The notes under the pieces were generated by a model. It was given only the letters and a program-made list of their open reading frames with translations. It did not search any database and was not told the origin of the DNA. DNA of 64,000 nucleotides, taken from the NCBI GenBank assembly GCA_913062645.1, contig CAJXVW010000002.1:427433-491432 (forward strand), read 5' to 3'. How positions within the stretch are numbered: the stretch's first letter is position 1; the number at the start of each line of letters is the position of its first letter. Positions 37,104 through 45,245 of this stretch are shown here, piece by piece. The position numbers and the translations under genes were made by a program. The stretch comes from an uncultured Mycoplasmatota bacterium. GTDB taxonomy: Bacteria; Bacillota_I; Bacilli_A; Izemoplasmatales; Izemoplasmataceae.

Positions 37104-38030
37104 TCAGTCTAGCAGTTCGTCCCAAGTGGTGTACTCGCCGGAGTAGATTTTCTTGAGGTCTTCTGCGGTGACGTTCGATACTTCGTTGTCGAGGTGGACG
37201 ATGGCAACGATGGCGTCCCAAGCGAGTTGGCCCTGAGTGCCAGTCTCGCCAGCTTCCTCCGCTTTGAACGGGCGCGAAGCGAAGCCGATGTGCTTGTAGT
37301 TGTCGCCGTCTTTTTCCGAACCCTGGGTCCGTTTGAAGCCGTCGGAAGAACCGGTGTGGTCGTGCTCCGGCACGAAGTCGCCGCATTTGGGCGCGAATTC
37401 TTCGGTGAGGGCTTTGGCGATTTTTTCGATCGAGTCGGATCCGCCGAACTTGATCGTCACGGCACTGTTGTCCTGTTCACAGACGGGATAGTCGGCTTTG
37501 ATGTCATCCCAGGTTTCGGTACTTTCCAAGGGAACGGCGCCTTGGTTGGTGATGATGTCGGCGCCATCGGTCGTTGCCATGAAGGCGACGAAGGCCATGC
37601 TGATGTCTTTTTCGGTATCGTTCGCGTAGTCATCCATGGCGCGGGTGACATAGTTGAACGGGCGTTTCAGACCATAGGTGTCATTGATGACGTTGGCGAC
37701 GGTGGGTTCCACGCCATCGAAGAACAGTCCTTTGACGGTTTCATCCAGAGTGGCGAGGGAGATGTAGCCGATACCATATTCATCGGTCTTCATCGAGGTG
37801 AAGATACCGGTGTTGTCCTTGATGACAAATCCATCGACGAGCAGGCTGTCGTCTTCGGCGGCGTCATCGAAGTCGATGCCGCCCATGAATCCGGCGCGGG
37901 TTCCGCTCGATGTGTCGCGGGTGTATACGGTAATGGTGCTGGAAGCGTCCCAACCTTCTTCGGTTGATCCGCATGCTGACAGTCCAAATACTGCAAGTGC
38001 ACTGAGTGCAAGTAACGCTAATTTTTTCAT
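37104..38030 (-). CDS. pstS: Phosphate-binding lipoprotein, circularly permuted PstS
   Basis: A 308-residue lipoprotein (LSAC, lipid Cys20) at the head of pstCAB-phoU. The two halves of the PstS sequence are in swapped order. Residues 32-168 hold what is normally the second half: YTRDTSSGTRAGF (36-48, phosphate-binding), YGIGYISLATLD (85-96), DGVEPTVANV (105-114) and FVAFM...ITNQGAVPL. Residues 189-308 hold what is normally the first half: FGGSDSIEKIAKAL (195-208, normally the N-terminal phosphate loop), HIGFASRPF, DAIVAIVHLDNEVSN and EDLKKIYSGEYTTW at the very end. In ordinary PstS this last block directly precedes the SGTR block. Both phosphate-binding loops are kept, so binding should be preserved. 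The ribosome site is GGAGG. Confidence 0.88.
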   Translation of the reverse strand: MKKLALLALSALAVFGLSACGSTEEGWDASSTITVYTRDTSSGTRAGFMGGIDFDDAAEDDSLLVDGFVIKDNTGIFTSMKTDEYGIGYISLATLDETVKGLFFDGVEPTVANVINDTYGLKRPFNYVTRAMDDYANDTEKDISMAFVAFMATTDGADIITNQGAVPLESTETWDDIKADYPVCEQDNSAVTIKFGGSDSIEKIAKALTEEFAPKCGDFVPEHDHTGSSDGFKRTQGSEKDGDNYKHIGFASRPFKAEEAGETGTQGQLAWDAIVAIVHLDNEVSNVTAEDLKKIYSGEYTTWDELLD

Positions 38031-38067
38031 GTGTGTGATTATCCTCCTAGTTTTGAGATACGCACAC

Positions 38068-38121
38068 ATTATACGGTAGCAAGATTAATTTGCGATATGA
38101 TGGTTGTTAATGTTTTGTAAA
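38068..38121 (-). promoter_or_regulatory. pst promoter with Pho box
   Basis: On the minus strand: TTTACA, 5 nt, TTAACA, 5 nt, CATATC (38116-38121, 38105-38110, 38094-38099), an 11-nt periodic array like the PhoP-binding boxes of Bacillota, placed about 20 nt upstream of the -10 element TATAAT (38068-38073). There is no -35 hexamer, as expected for an activated promoter. Confidence 0.75.
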
Positions 38122-38149
38122 CATTATTTGTGGTTTGATTAAAAAGAAA

Positions 38150-38173
38150 AGACGAGTTCATAATGACTCGTCT
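38150..38173 (-). terminator. Terminator of phoP
   Basis: An 8-bp stem AGACGAGT/ACTCGTCT with an 8-nt loop and a T-rich run on the minus strand. Confidence 0.75.
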
Positions 38174-38837
38174 AGATGAGTTTGTAGCCAACGCCGCGAA
38201 CGGTCTTGATGTAGTCGTTTGCGGGATCGAGTTTTTCACGGAGTTTGAAGATGTGGACATCGACAACCCGCGAATCGCCGTCATAACTGAACCCCCAGAG
38301 ATTGGTAAGCAGCTGATCGCGACTGAGAGCCTTTCCTTTGTTGATGATTAGGTACACCAACAGTTCGAACTCCTTGAGCGTAAGTTCGATCTTCTCGGTG
38401 CCTTTCCATACTTCATACGAACTTTGCACAACGGTGAAGTCCTCGTAATGCAGCACATCGTCATCCTGATTGGCGCCTTGACGACGCAACCCGGCCTTGA
38501 TGCGAGCGGTGAGTTCACGCGGACTGAACGGTTTCGTGACGTAGTCGTCGGCACCCGCTTCGAATCCCTGGATGATATTGTATTCGTCGTCCACTGCAGT
38601 CAACATGATGATGTAGGCGTTGTTTCCTTCTTTGCGAAGTTTACGACAGATTTCCATACCGTTCATGTTGGGCAACATCAGGTCCAATAAGATCACATCG
38701 TAGATCGACGTTGAGGCCTTCTTGTATCCTTCGAACCCGTCCGCAGCGGACAGGACGTCATGTCCGAGTTGCTTGAGATCGTACTCGATCATCCGTTGAA
38801 TCGATTTTTCGTCTTCGATGATCAGAATTTTGGCCAT
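38172..38837 (-). CDS. phoP: Response regulator PhoP (OmpR family)
   Basis: A 221-residue OmpR/PhoB-type regulator. The receiver domain has the acidic pair EDE (about 8-10), the phospho-Asp in VILLDLMLP (about 52) and KPFSPREL with the conserved Lys. The winged-helix DNA-binding domain has LTLKEFELLVYL and RVVDVHIFKLREKL. The ATG at 38837 is chosen for GGAGGTGATC upstream. It should be phosphorylated by PhoR at low phosphate and bind the box upstream of pstS. Confidence 0.92.
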   Translation of the reverse strand: MAKILIIEDEKSIQRMIEYDLKQLGHDVLSAADGFEGYKKASTSIYDVILLDLMLPNMNGMEICRKLRKEGNNAYIIMLTAVDDEYNIIQGFEAGADDYVTKPFSPRELTARIKAGLRRQGANQDDDVLHYEDFTVVQSSYEVWKGTEKIELTLKEFELLVYLIINKGKALSRDQLLTNLWGFSYDGDSRVVDVHIFKLREKLDPANDYIKTVRGVGYKLI

Positions 38838-38921
38838 GGCGATCACCTCCAAATCCATCATATCACAAATGTAATTGCGTTGTTAACGTGAAATGAAAAC
38901 TTAACAGGATGTAATTGTTTC

Positions 38922-40628
38922 TTAATATTCGGTGAGATGTTCGTCCGAGTCGTACTCGAGTTCGTCGTTGTAGTAGTTGTCCTGAAGTACGTTGATGGCG
39001 ATGTTGGAACAATGGTCGCCGATGCGTTCGACGTTGGACAGAATGTCGACGTAAAGATGATCCTGCGTTTCCGTCGAGGCTTTGTTGTTGATGCGCATGA
39101 TGTGGCGTTTGCGATTCTTGATGACGAGACGGTCGATGATTTCCTCGCGATCAAGAACACGTCTGGCGAGGTCCTTGTCCCATTTCTGGAACGCTTCCAG
39201 GGCGTAGGCGAAGGTTTCGGTGACAACGTCATAGAGCTTCGTCAATTCTTTCTGAGCGTCTTCGCTGAAACAGATTTTGGTTTCATGACGTTCTTGGAAG
39301 AACTGGAACAAGTTGGTGCAGTGGTCGCCGATCCGCTCGAAATCGCGGATGGTATCGACGAACTTGGCTTGATCACTGGATGCGCGATGCGGCAAGTCGG
39401 ACTCAGAGATACGTACCAGATAGTCGTGTGCCTTCTTGTCGATGGTGTCGATCATCTCTTCCATCTGCATGCCGTTTTCGAAATGGCGCTTGTTGTCTTC
39501 AAACGAATATTGGACGGCCGTATCCCACATCTGTTTGGTGATGTGGCCCATGTTGATGAGCACATGTTTGGCGTTTTCCAGGGCGAGAACCGGTGCTTCG
39601 GTAATCAGTTTCTCTTCGAGCGCATCCATTTCGATTTCAATCAGACCATCGTCACCACGGACAATGAACTTCACCATCCACACCAGTTGTTTGATGAACC
39701 AGTAGAATATGAAGGTGTTGATGATGTTAAAGCCCATGTGTGCGAAGGATATCGTCATTTCCGGGTTGTTCTCATGCAGGACATTGAGTTCCAGATAGCG
39801 TATGATTGTATAATACGGACGGAGCAACAACATGAACAGCAGGCTGCCGATGACATTGAACAAAACATGAGCGGCAGCTGTCCGTTTGGCCGCAACGCTG
39901 CCGCCGATGGCGGCGAGCACGGCGGTGATCGTCGTTCCGATGTTGTTGCCGAACAAGATGGCGATGGCGCCGATCAGCGGAATCGCTCCCGTACTATACA
40001 GTTCCTGAAGAATCCCGATGGTAGCGGAACTGGATTGTACCAAAACGGTGGTTCCAGCTCCCACGAACATGCCGAGGATGGGGTGTTCCGCCACGTTTTC
40101 AAACGCCTGAACGACGATGTTCAGTTCGGCCAGTTCTTTCAACGCACTGCCCATTATGTCCAGGCCAAAGAACAACATGCCGAACCCTAGAAAAACGCCG
40201 CCCAGTTGTTTGTACTTCTTACGATGCATGAAGAACACCAAGAAGGCCCCGGCGGCGATGATGGGGAGTGCATATTCCTTGATCTTCAGACCGATTAGAA
40301 ACGATGTGATGGTGGTTCCGATGTTGGCGCCGAGAATGATCCCGATCGCCTGGGGCAAGGTCATCAGCCCGGCACGAACCAGTCCGACGGTGAGTGCCGT
40401 CGTTCCGGATGACGACTGAATCAGGCCGGTGATGATGATCCCGACAAAGATTCCTTTGATCGGTGTGTTCGTTGATTTCTCAATGACGAGTTTCAGCTTG
40501 TTGCCGGCCAACGCCTTGAGTGAATCTCCCATCAGATTGATGCCATAGAGGAATATCCCCAGACCGCCTACTACAGCGAATATCGTGACTTGCCAGTTGA
40601 TGTCCGCAACATCTGCGAGTAAGAACAT
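38922..40628 (-). CDS. Na+/phosphate cotransporter with C-terminal PhoU domain
   Basis: A 568-residue protein of the NptA/PNaS family. The membrane part (about 1-310) has two inverted repeats with the QSSSGTTALTVG (about 69-80) and QSSSATIGI (about 180) motifs that bind phosphate and Na+. The C-terminal cytoplasmic part (about 340-560) is a PhoU-like helical domain with FERIGDHCTN and VERIGDHCSN. It gives a low-affinity phosphate route beside Pst. The ribosome site is AGGAGGG. It is encoded just upstream of phoP. Confidence 0.93.
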   Translation of the reverse strand: MFLLADVADINWQVTIFAVVGGLGIFLYGINLMGDSLKALAGNKLKLVIEKSTNTPIKGIFVGIIITGLIQSSSGTTALTVGLVRAGLMTLPQAIGIILGANIGTTITSFLIGLKIKEYALPIIAAGAFLVFFMHRKKYKQLGGVFLGFGMLFFGLDIMGSALKELAELNIVVQAFENVAEHPILGMFVGAGTTVLVQSSSATIGILQELYSTGAIPLIGAIAILFGNNIGTTITAVLAAIGGSVAAKRTAAAHVLFNVIGSLLFMLLLRPYYTIIRYLELNVLHENNPEMTISFAHMGFNIINTFIFYWFIKQLVWMVKFIVRGDDGLIEIEMDALEEKLITEAPVLALENAKHVLINMGHITKQMWDTAVQYSFEDNKRHFENGMQMEEMIDTIDKKAHDYLVRISESDLPHRASSDQAKFVDTIRDFERIGDHCTNLFQFFQERHETKICFSEDAQKELTKLYDVVTETFAYALEAFQKWDKDLARRVLDREEIIDRLVIKNRKRHIMRINNKASTETQDHLYVDILSNVERIGDHCSNIAINVLQDNYYNDELEYDSDEHLTEY

Positions 40629-40718
40629 GTGAACCCTCCTAAATCGAAAATCATACCAACTGAACTATAACATAAATTTAATATTTATTAAATATAATAA
40701 CGATATCAAAACGCTTGC

Positions 40719-40735
40719 TTAACATTTTCTTAACA
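40719..40735 (+). promoter_or_regulatory. Pho-box-like direct repeat upstream of the Na/Pi cotransporter
   Basis: TTAACA, 5 nt, TTAACA on the plus strand, about 90 nt upstream of the cotransporter start. The spacing is identical to that of the pst box, but the orientation is opposite to the gene, so PhoP might act here as a repressor or from the other strand. The rest of this 128-bp gap is AT-rich without a clear promoter. Confidence 0.5.
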
Positions 40736-40748
40736 TTACAACCAAAGA

Positions 40749-40775
40749 AAAGAAGGATCACAACGATCCTTCTTT
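40749..40775 (-). terminator. Terminator of the DHH phosphoesterase pair
   Basis: An 11-bp stem AAAGAAGGATC/GATCCTTCTTT with a 5-nt loop. Confidence 0.75.
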
Positions 40776-41723
40776 GAATTGTTTGGCCAGTTCGTCGGCA
40801 TCCTCAATCAGTAGTTTGGTTCGTTTCCACGTTCCAAGGCTCGCTCCGCTGGCCATTTTATGGCCACCGCCGTCGTACTTGTTGGCAAGCAGATCGATGC
40901 GCGGTCCCTTCGACCGCATGCGACAGCGGACAATCCCTTCCTCGTACTCTGCGAACAGCAACCAGATCGGATATTCTTCGAAGACGCCCAGTTCGTTGAC
41001 AAGCGACGACGCTTCTTCGAGCGACACGCTGAACTTCTTAAGATGGCGAGGTTTGATCTTGAAATAGACGACACCGTTCTTGGTTTTCTTATAGTGTTGA
41101 AGAAGATACCCCTTGAAGCGCGTCAACTCCTCGGTTCGTTGATCGAGATGCGCATGGATCTCCTTTTTCTCCAGGCCGATGTCAAACAACGTCGCAACGC
41201 TGCGGAAGGTATCGCCGTCCACCCCGTCATACTTGAATCGTCCCGTATCGGTGAGAATTCCGAAATAGAGGGCCTTTGCTCCATCTTTTGACATCTTGAG
41301 TTTGTCCTGATTGACAAGAAAGAGATCGAGGATGATCAGGGCCGCCGCGGGGCGCCCGGTGTCGACATAAGCGATGTCGCCATATTGTTGGACATCGACA
41401 TGATGATCGATTTTGATCAGAAAATCAGCCTGGTCGAACCGCTGATCGGCAAGTCGGTCCTTGTTCGCGGTATCCACGGCGATGGCCAACGCGCCTTTGA
41501 AGGCATCGTCATCGAGTTCCTCGGGAATTCCGATGAACGATGTGAAATCACTGCTTTCACCGACGACATGAACGGTCTTGTTCGGCCAGGTAGTAACAAT
41601 GATGTCCTTGAGTCCGAACGAGGTGCCGATGGCGTCACCGTCAGGACGGCGGTGTGGAATGATGATGATCTTGTCGTACGATTCGATTTTGGTGTAGATC
41701 TGTTTCAATTTGGTCTTGTTCAT
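40758..41723 (-). CDS. DHH/DHHA1 phosphoesterase (NrnA-like), second copy
   Basis: A 321-residue phosphoesterase. The DHH domain has HRRPDGDAIG (about 23-32), the Asp in AVDTANKDR and IDHHVD (about 106-111); the DHHA1 domain ends in GGGHKMASG. Stand-alone DHH-DHHA1 proteins of this type (NrnA family) degrade very short oligonucleotides, and some hydrolyse pApA or pAp. The start overlaps the stop of the upstream paralogue by 4 nt (ATGA). All metal-ligand motifs look intact. Confidence 0.88.
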   Translation of the reverse strand: MNKTKLKQIYTKIESYDKIIIIPHRRPDGDAIGTSFGLKDIIVTTWPNKTVHVVGESSDFTSFIGIPEELDDDAFKGALAIAVDTANKDRLADQRFDQADFLIKIDHHVDVQQYGDIAYVDTGRPAAALIILDLFLVNQDKLKMSKDGAKALYFGILTDTGRFKYDGVDGDTFRSVATLFDIGLEKKEIHAHLDQRTEELTRFKGYLLQHYKKTKNGVVYFKIKPRHLKKFSVSLEEASSLVNELGVFEEYPIWLLFAEYEEGIVRCRMRSKGPRIDLLANKYDGGGHKMASGASLGTWKRTKLLIEDADELAKQFKEGSL

Positions 41724-42658
41724 GTGGTTGATCCTTTCGCAAAGTCATCCAGTTCCTGAAGCAACTGCTTGGCCTCATCAAAGCTGTACAGCGTACAACC
41801 GCAGGCGAGGGCGTGTCCGCCACCGCCGTATTTGCGCGCCAGGTGGACAATCGATTCCTTGGCACTGCGCAGTTCGACGAGGATTTCACCATTATCATCT
41901 TCGGTGAAATTGGCCCAGATGTGGATGTCACGCAGTCCGCTCATCTGATTCACCATCGCCCGCGACACGATGAAGGTAGTTACGTCGAAGGCTTCTTTGA
42001 CGTGTTTGTCGTTCATCATGTAGGCGACGTTGTGAGGTGTGACTTTGAAGTTGTTTATGAAGTAACCGCGGAGTTTCTTGAAGTTGAGGTCCTCGGTGTA
42101 TAGATTGTCATAAATCCACTGTAGGCGACCGCCTTGTTGAAGCAAGTATGCGGCAATTTCAAACGAACGCGAGGTGGTGAAGGGATACAGGAACCGGCCG
42201 CTATCAGTCACCAGACCGGTGAGAAACCGTGTCGCGGCAATCTCATCAAAGGCATAATTCTGTTCCATGAAAACACTGACGATCAGCTCCGCGCACGCGA
42301 TGTGGTTCGATTCAATGATTGCGATGCAGTCGAAATCGGGTTGATTGAGATGATGATCGATGACCAGGACTTGGTCGGCCCGGAGGTACCGGTCGTCGCT
42401 GATCAGTCGCGTTACACAGACATCGACGACAATCGCCAGGGCACCCTCATAATACGCGTCGGGAATGTCATCCATTTCACCCAAAAAACGGAAGTTGTTG
42501 ACGTCGCCAACAGCGTAGACTTCCTTGTCCGGGTGATTGAGTTCCAACAGCCGTTTGAGACCCAGTTGCGAGCCGTAAGCATCGCCGTCGGGATTGGTGT
42601 GACGGTGGATGATGATGCGATCGTATTGATCGATGAGCGGTTTGATCTGATCGAACAT
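41720..42658 (-). CDS. DHH/DHHA1 phosphoesterase (NrnA-like), first copy
   Basis: A 312-residue paralogue of the following gene with the same layout: HRHTNPDGDAYG (about 20-31), VDVCVTRLISDDR, IDHHLN (about 102-107) and a closing GGGGHALACG. It shares the length and all catalytic motifs, so it looks like an old tandem duplication that has diverged in the substrate-binding parts. The ATG at 42658 is chosen because GGGGG lies upstream; an earlier in-frame ATG has none. Confidence 0.88.
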   Translation of the reverse strand: MFDQIKPLIDQYDRIIIHRHTNPDGDAYGSQLGLKRLLELNHPDKEVYAVGDVNNFRFLGEMDDIPDAYYEGALAIVVDVCVTRLISDDRYLRADQVLVIDHHLNQPDFDCIAIIESNHIACAELIVSVFMEQNYAFDEIAATRFLTGLVTDSGRFLYPFTTSRSFEIAAYLLQQGGRLQWIYDNLYTEDLNFKKLRGYFINNFKVTPHNVAYMMNDKHVKEAFDVTTFIVSRAMVNQMSGLRDIHIWANFTEDDNGEILVELRSAKESIVHLARKYGGGGHALACGCTLYSFDEAKQLLQELDDFAKGSTT

Positions 42659-42683
42659 GAGAGACCCCCTGAAATAACAGTTC

Positions 42684-42692
42684 ATTATACCA
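42684..42692 (-). promoter_or_regulatory. Extended -10 promoter of the DHH pair
   Basis: TG-G-TATAAT on the minus strand about 25 nt before the start; no good -35. Confidence 0.5.
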
Positions 42693-42727
42693 CAAAGAGC
42701 GCTTAATAACTACCATATGAGAGAAAA

Positions 42728-42750
42728 AAACCGCCGGTTTCCGGCAGTTT
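42728..42750 (-). terminator. Terminator of the PASTA-nuclease lipoprotein gene
   Basis: A 10-bp stem with one G-U pair on the minus strand (AAACTGCCGG / CCGGCGGTTT), loop AAA, and a T run. Confidence 0.8.
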
Positions 42751-42753
42751 TTG

Positions 42754-43893
42754 TCAATTGGCGTACCAACGGTCGTAATACGGTTCGTCGGTTTCGTAGT
42801 TCCAGTAGTAATCGAGGAGATTTCCCCACTGGCCAAGTTCGTTGTCGATGGCATAATCTTCGGCGATGTGCATCCATTCGTTGTAGGTGTGTTCGCCGTA
42901 ACTCAAGTCCAAGCCGGCACCAAACTCGTACTTCACTTGGGCCAGACCCTGTTTGACAACCATGTAATTGAGCAGGAAGTACTCCTCTTCACCAGGCAGT
43001 TGTATCCAGATCCAGGCAAGCAGGCGTCCATAGGTGTCCAACAAGCCATCGCCGGGATCGGTCTGAAGCACGATCGATTCCGCTCCTTCGAGCAATGAGC
43101 ACGTGTAAATACTGCCCGGTTTGCCCCATTCTTCTTCGCCGCCATTGTAGGTTTCTTCGGTGTCCATGTTGAGGAATCGGGTGCTTTTGGCGCCGCTTTG
43201 GATCGCATCGAAAATGTCTTGTGGATAGCCAAAGCGAGCGGTATCCCCGTCGGTGCAGGACGACAGGGTCACTTCGAAGTACCCACCGCGCGGATCCATG
43301 TAGTCGATTACGGCGTAGGATTCATCGAGATATGGTCCGTCATACGGCATGTCGATGACTTGGAAGTACTCTTCGCCGATGACGACTTCATAACTGTAAA
43401 TGAGAACTCCGACGGCACTGGAGTTCAGAACTTCGTCGCCGGCCCTAAGATCATCCACATAGGAGATGAAGAAATCTTCAAGAAGAGGATCCTCGGTTTC
43501 TTCATAGGCAAAGTAAAAACTGATTTGAAGGGCGGCAAGCGACGCTGCGATATCGGCGCGCGTCAGCCCCGCCAAATCCGGAAGTTCGACATAATCGTAA
43601 GGAGAGTACTGAGGATAGATGTTGATCACGACAACTTCGGCGGCATCGACGATGTCACCCGCTTCGTGTCCTTCGTAGGAATCGAACAACAGGCTTTTTT
43701 CCGGATCTTCCTCCAGATAGACAAACGTATAGGGAATGTCCAGTGGTTCCAGTTGATCAATCACATCCGGACGCGTCAAACCTTTCAAATCCGGCAAAAC
43801 AACCCAGCGTGTGGATTCGTCTTCATCGGGTGTGCAGGCCACCAGCACGGTCGCCAGCAACAAGAGTGCAATGGTTGTCATCAATCGTTTCAT
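42754..43893 (-). CDS. Surface lipoprotein with PASTA-like repeats and a Staphylococcal-nuclease domain
   Basis: A 379-residue lipoprotein (LVAC, lipid Cys20). Two PASTA-like modules follow (about 30-90 and 98-165; each has V.LPDL.GLTR.D and ends in a strand ...VINIYP or VLIYSY), then a thermonuclease (SNase) domain from about 200: CTDGDTARF, STRFLNMDTEET and DTYGRLLAWIW. The positions equivalent to catalytic Arg35, Glu43 and Arg87 of S. aureus nuclease appear to be kept. It should cut extracellular DNA or RNA at the cell surface. The second ATG (43893) is preferred because of AGGAGAG spacing. It has its own promoter and terminator. Confidence 0.82.
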   Translation of the reverse strand: MKRLMTTIALLLLATVLVACTPDEDESTRWVVLPDLKGLTRPDVIDQLEPLDIPYTFVYLEEDPEKSLLFDSYEGHEAGDIVDAAEVVVINIYPQYSPYDYVELPDLAGLTRADIAASLAALQISFYFAYEETEDPLLEDFFISYVDDLRAGDEVLNSSAVGVLIYSYEVVIGEEYFQVIDMPYDGPYLDESYAVIDYMDPRGGYFEVTLSSCTDGDTARFGYPQDIFDAIQSGAKSTRFLNMDTEETYNGGEEEWGKPGSIYTCSLLEGAESIVLQTDPGDGLLDTYGRLLAWIWIQLPGEEEYFLLNYMVVKQGLAQVKYEFGAGLDLSYGEHTYNEWMHIAEDYAIDNELGQWGNLLDYYWNYETDEPYYDRWYAN

Positions 43894-43914
43894 GTTCATC
43901 TCTCCTAACAGTCA

Positions 43915-43942
43915 ATTGTACCACAAAACGATGATTTTGAAA
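43915..43942 (-). promoter_or_regulatory. Promoter of the PASTA-nuclease lipoprotein gene
   Basis: On the minus strand: TTTCAA, 16-nt spacer, TACAAT with a preceding TG (TGG-TACAAT). Confidence 0.6.
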
Positions 43943-43949
43943 CACAAAA

Positions 43950-43978
43950 AAACACCACCGGGAAACCCGATGGTGTTT
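43950..43978 (-). terminator. Terminator of the importer-nuclease-lipoprotein operon
   Basis: A 13-bp stem with one G-U pair (AAACACCATCGGG / CCCGGTGGTGTTT on the minus strand), loop TTT, and a T run. Confidence 0.8.
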
Positions 43979-43996
43979 GGTGATGCGTGGTGTATC

Positions 43997-45245
43997 TTAA
44001 GTGGCTGGCGTCGTAACCGTGATGTCGCCAATGTCGGTAATCGAGAATCTCCAGATTTTCGAGACATCGGTATACGTGCCATTGGTTCCATAGAACACGG
44101 CTGTGAAAGTCACGGTGTCGCCTGCGGTGAGACCAAGCGAAGTCAGATCGACGGATTCATTTACAACGATACCCATGCGGTTGTCGCCACCATTGGTGCC
44201 GTCGCTGCTATAGAAGTAGATGTAGTAGCTGCCGACTTCGATGATGGTCACATCGGTGAAGGTATAGGTTTTTCCGTAGTCTGTATCAACCGCTGCGGTG
44301 CGCAGAGTTGAGCCGTCGCCGGCATCAACCACAACACCCGAAAGCGCGTTGCCGCTGGAAATGACTTCGACGCGAGAGACGTTGTCAATGAGCGGTACGC
44401 CGTAGAATCCACGTTGGCCAGTGACGCGTACGAGATCGCCGACGGCGACAGATACGCTTGCCCAGTCCGCATAATCGGTGCTGTAATCGTCAACGTAGAT
44501 GGCCGTTCCGTCAGCATCTTCAATGATGAATGTGCCGTTGGATTGAACCCATTTGACGGTGCCTTCGATGAAGAGATTGTCATCGGACGCGGCAGCTTGT
44601 GCGGCTGCGACATTTGACGGTGCCGCTTCAACGGTGATGTCAGCGAGATCGGTAATGGCGAAACGCAGGATCTTCGTCTCATCGGTGTAGGTTCCGCTGG
44701 CGCTGTACAGAAGTGCGTCGAACGATACGATGTCGCCAGCTTCCAGAGCAAGCGATGTCAGATCGACGGAGTAGTCGACGACGATGCCCATGCGGTTGGT
44801 GCCACCAGTTGTACGGTCATCACTGTAGAAATAGATGTAATAGGATTGTACCGAGATGATTTCAACATTGTTGAAACTGTAGTAGACGCCGAATCCGGTG
44901 TCATCCAATTCGGTGCGCAACAGTGCGGGATCCGGAACTGGAATCAACGTAGCGGAGAGCGCGTTGCCGTTGGTGAGAACTTCGACTGCGCTGACGGTGT
45001 CAACGAGCGGGATGCGATAGAATCCTTTGGCGCCGGTGACTTTGACTTTGTCGCCTACGGCCAGGGTCAGGTCGCCCCAGGTAATGGTTGCCGAGTAATC
45101 ATCAACATAGACCGCGGTGCCATCGGCATCTTCCATGAAGAAGGTTCCATCGTCGAAGATGTAAGTAATGATACCTTCGGCCTCGACCGGATCATCCGTT
45201 GCGAGAGCAAGAACTTCTGCGACGGTTTGTGAACTGGAAGGTTCA
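43997..45245 (-). repeat. Two-copy tandem duplication inside the giant lipoprotein gene
   Basis: Two segments of about 620 bp each (43997-44620 and 44621-45245, boundaries approximate) encode the same pair of OB-like modules. Both contain the DNADGTAIYVDDYS-like, RGFYG/RIPL and SYYIYFYSxDxTxGGxNRMGIVV series. They are diverged at DNA level, so this is an older duplication. Confidence 0.7.
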
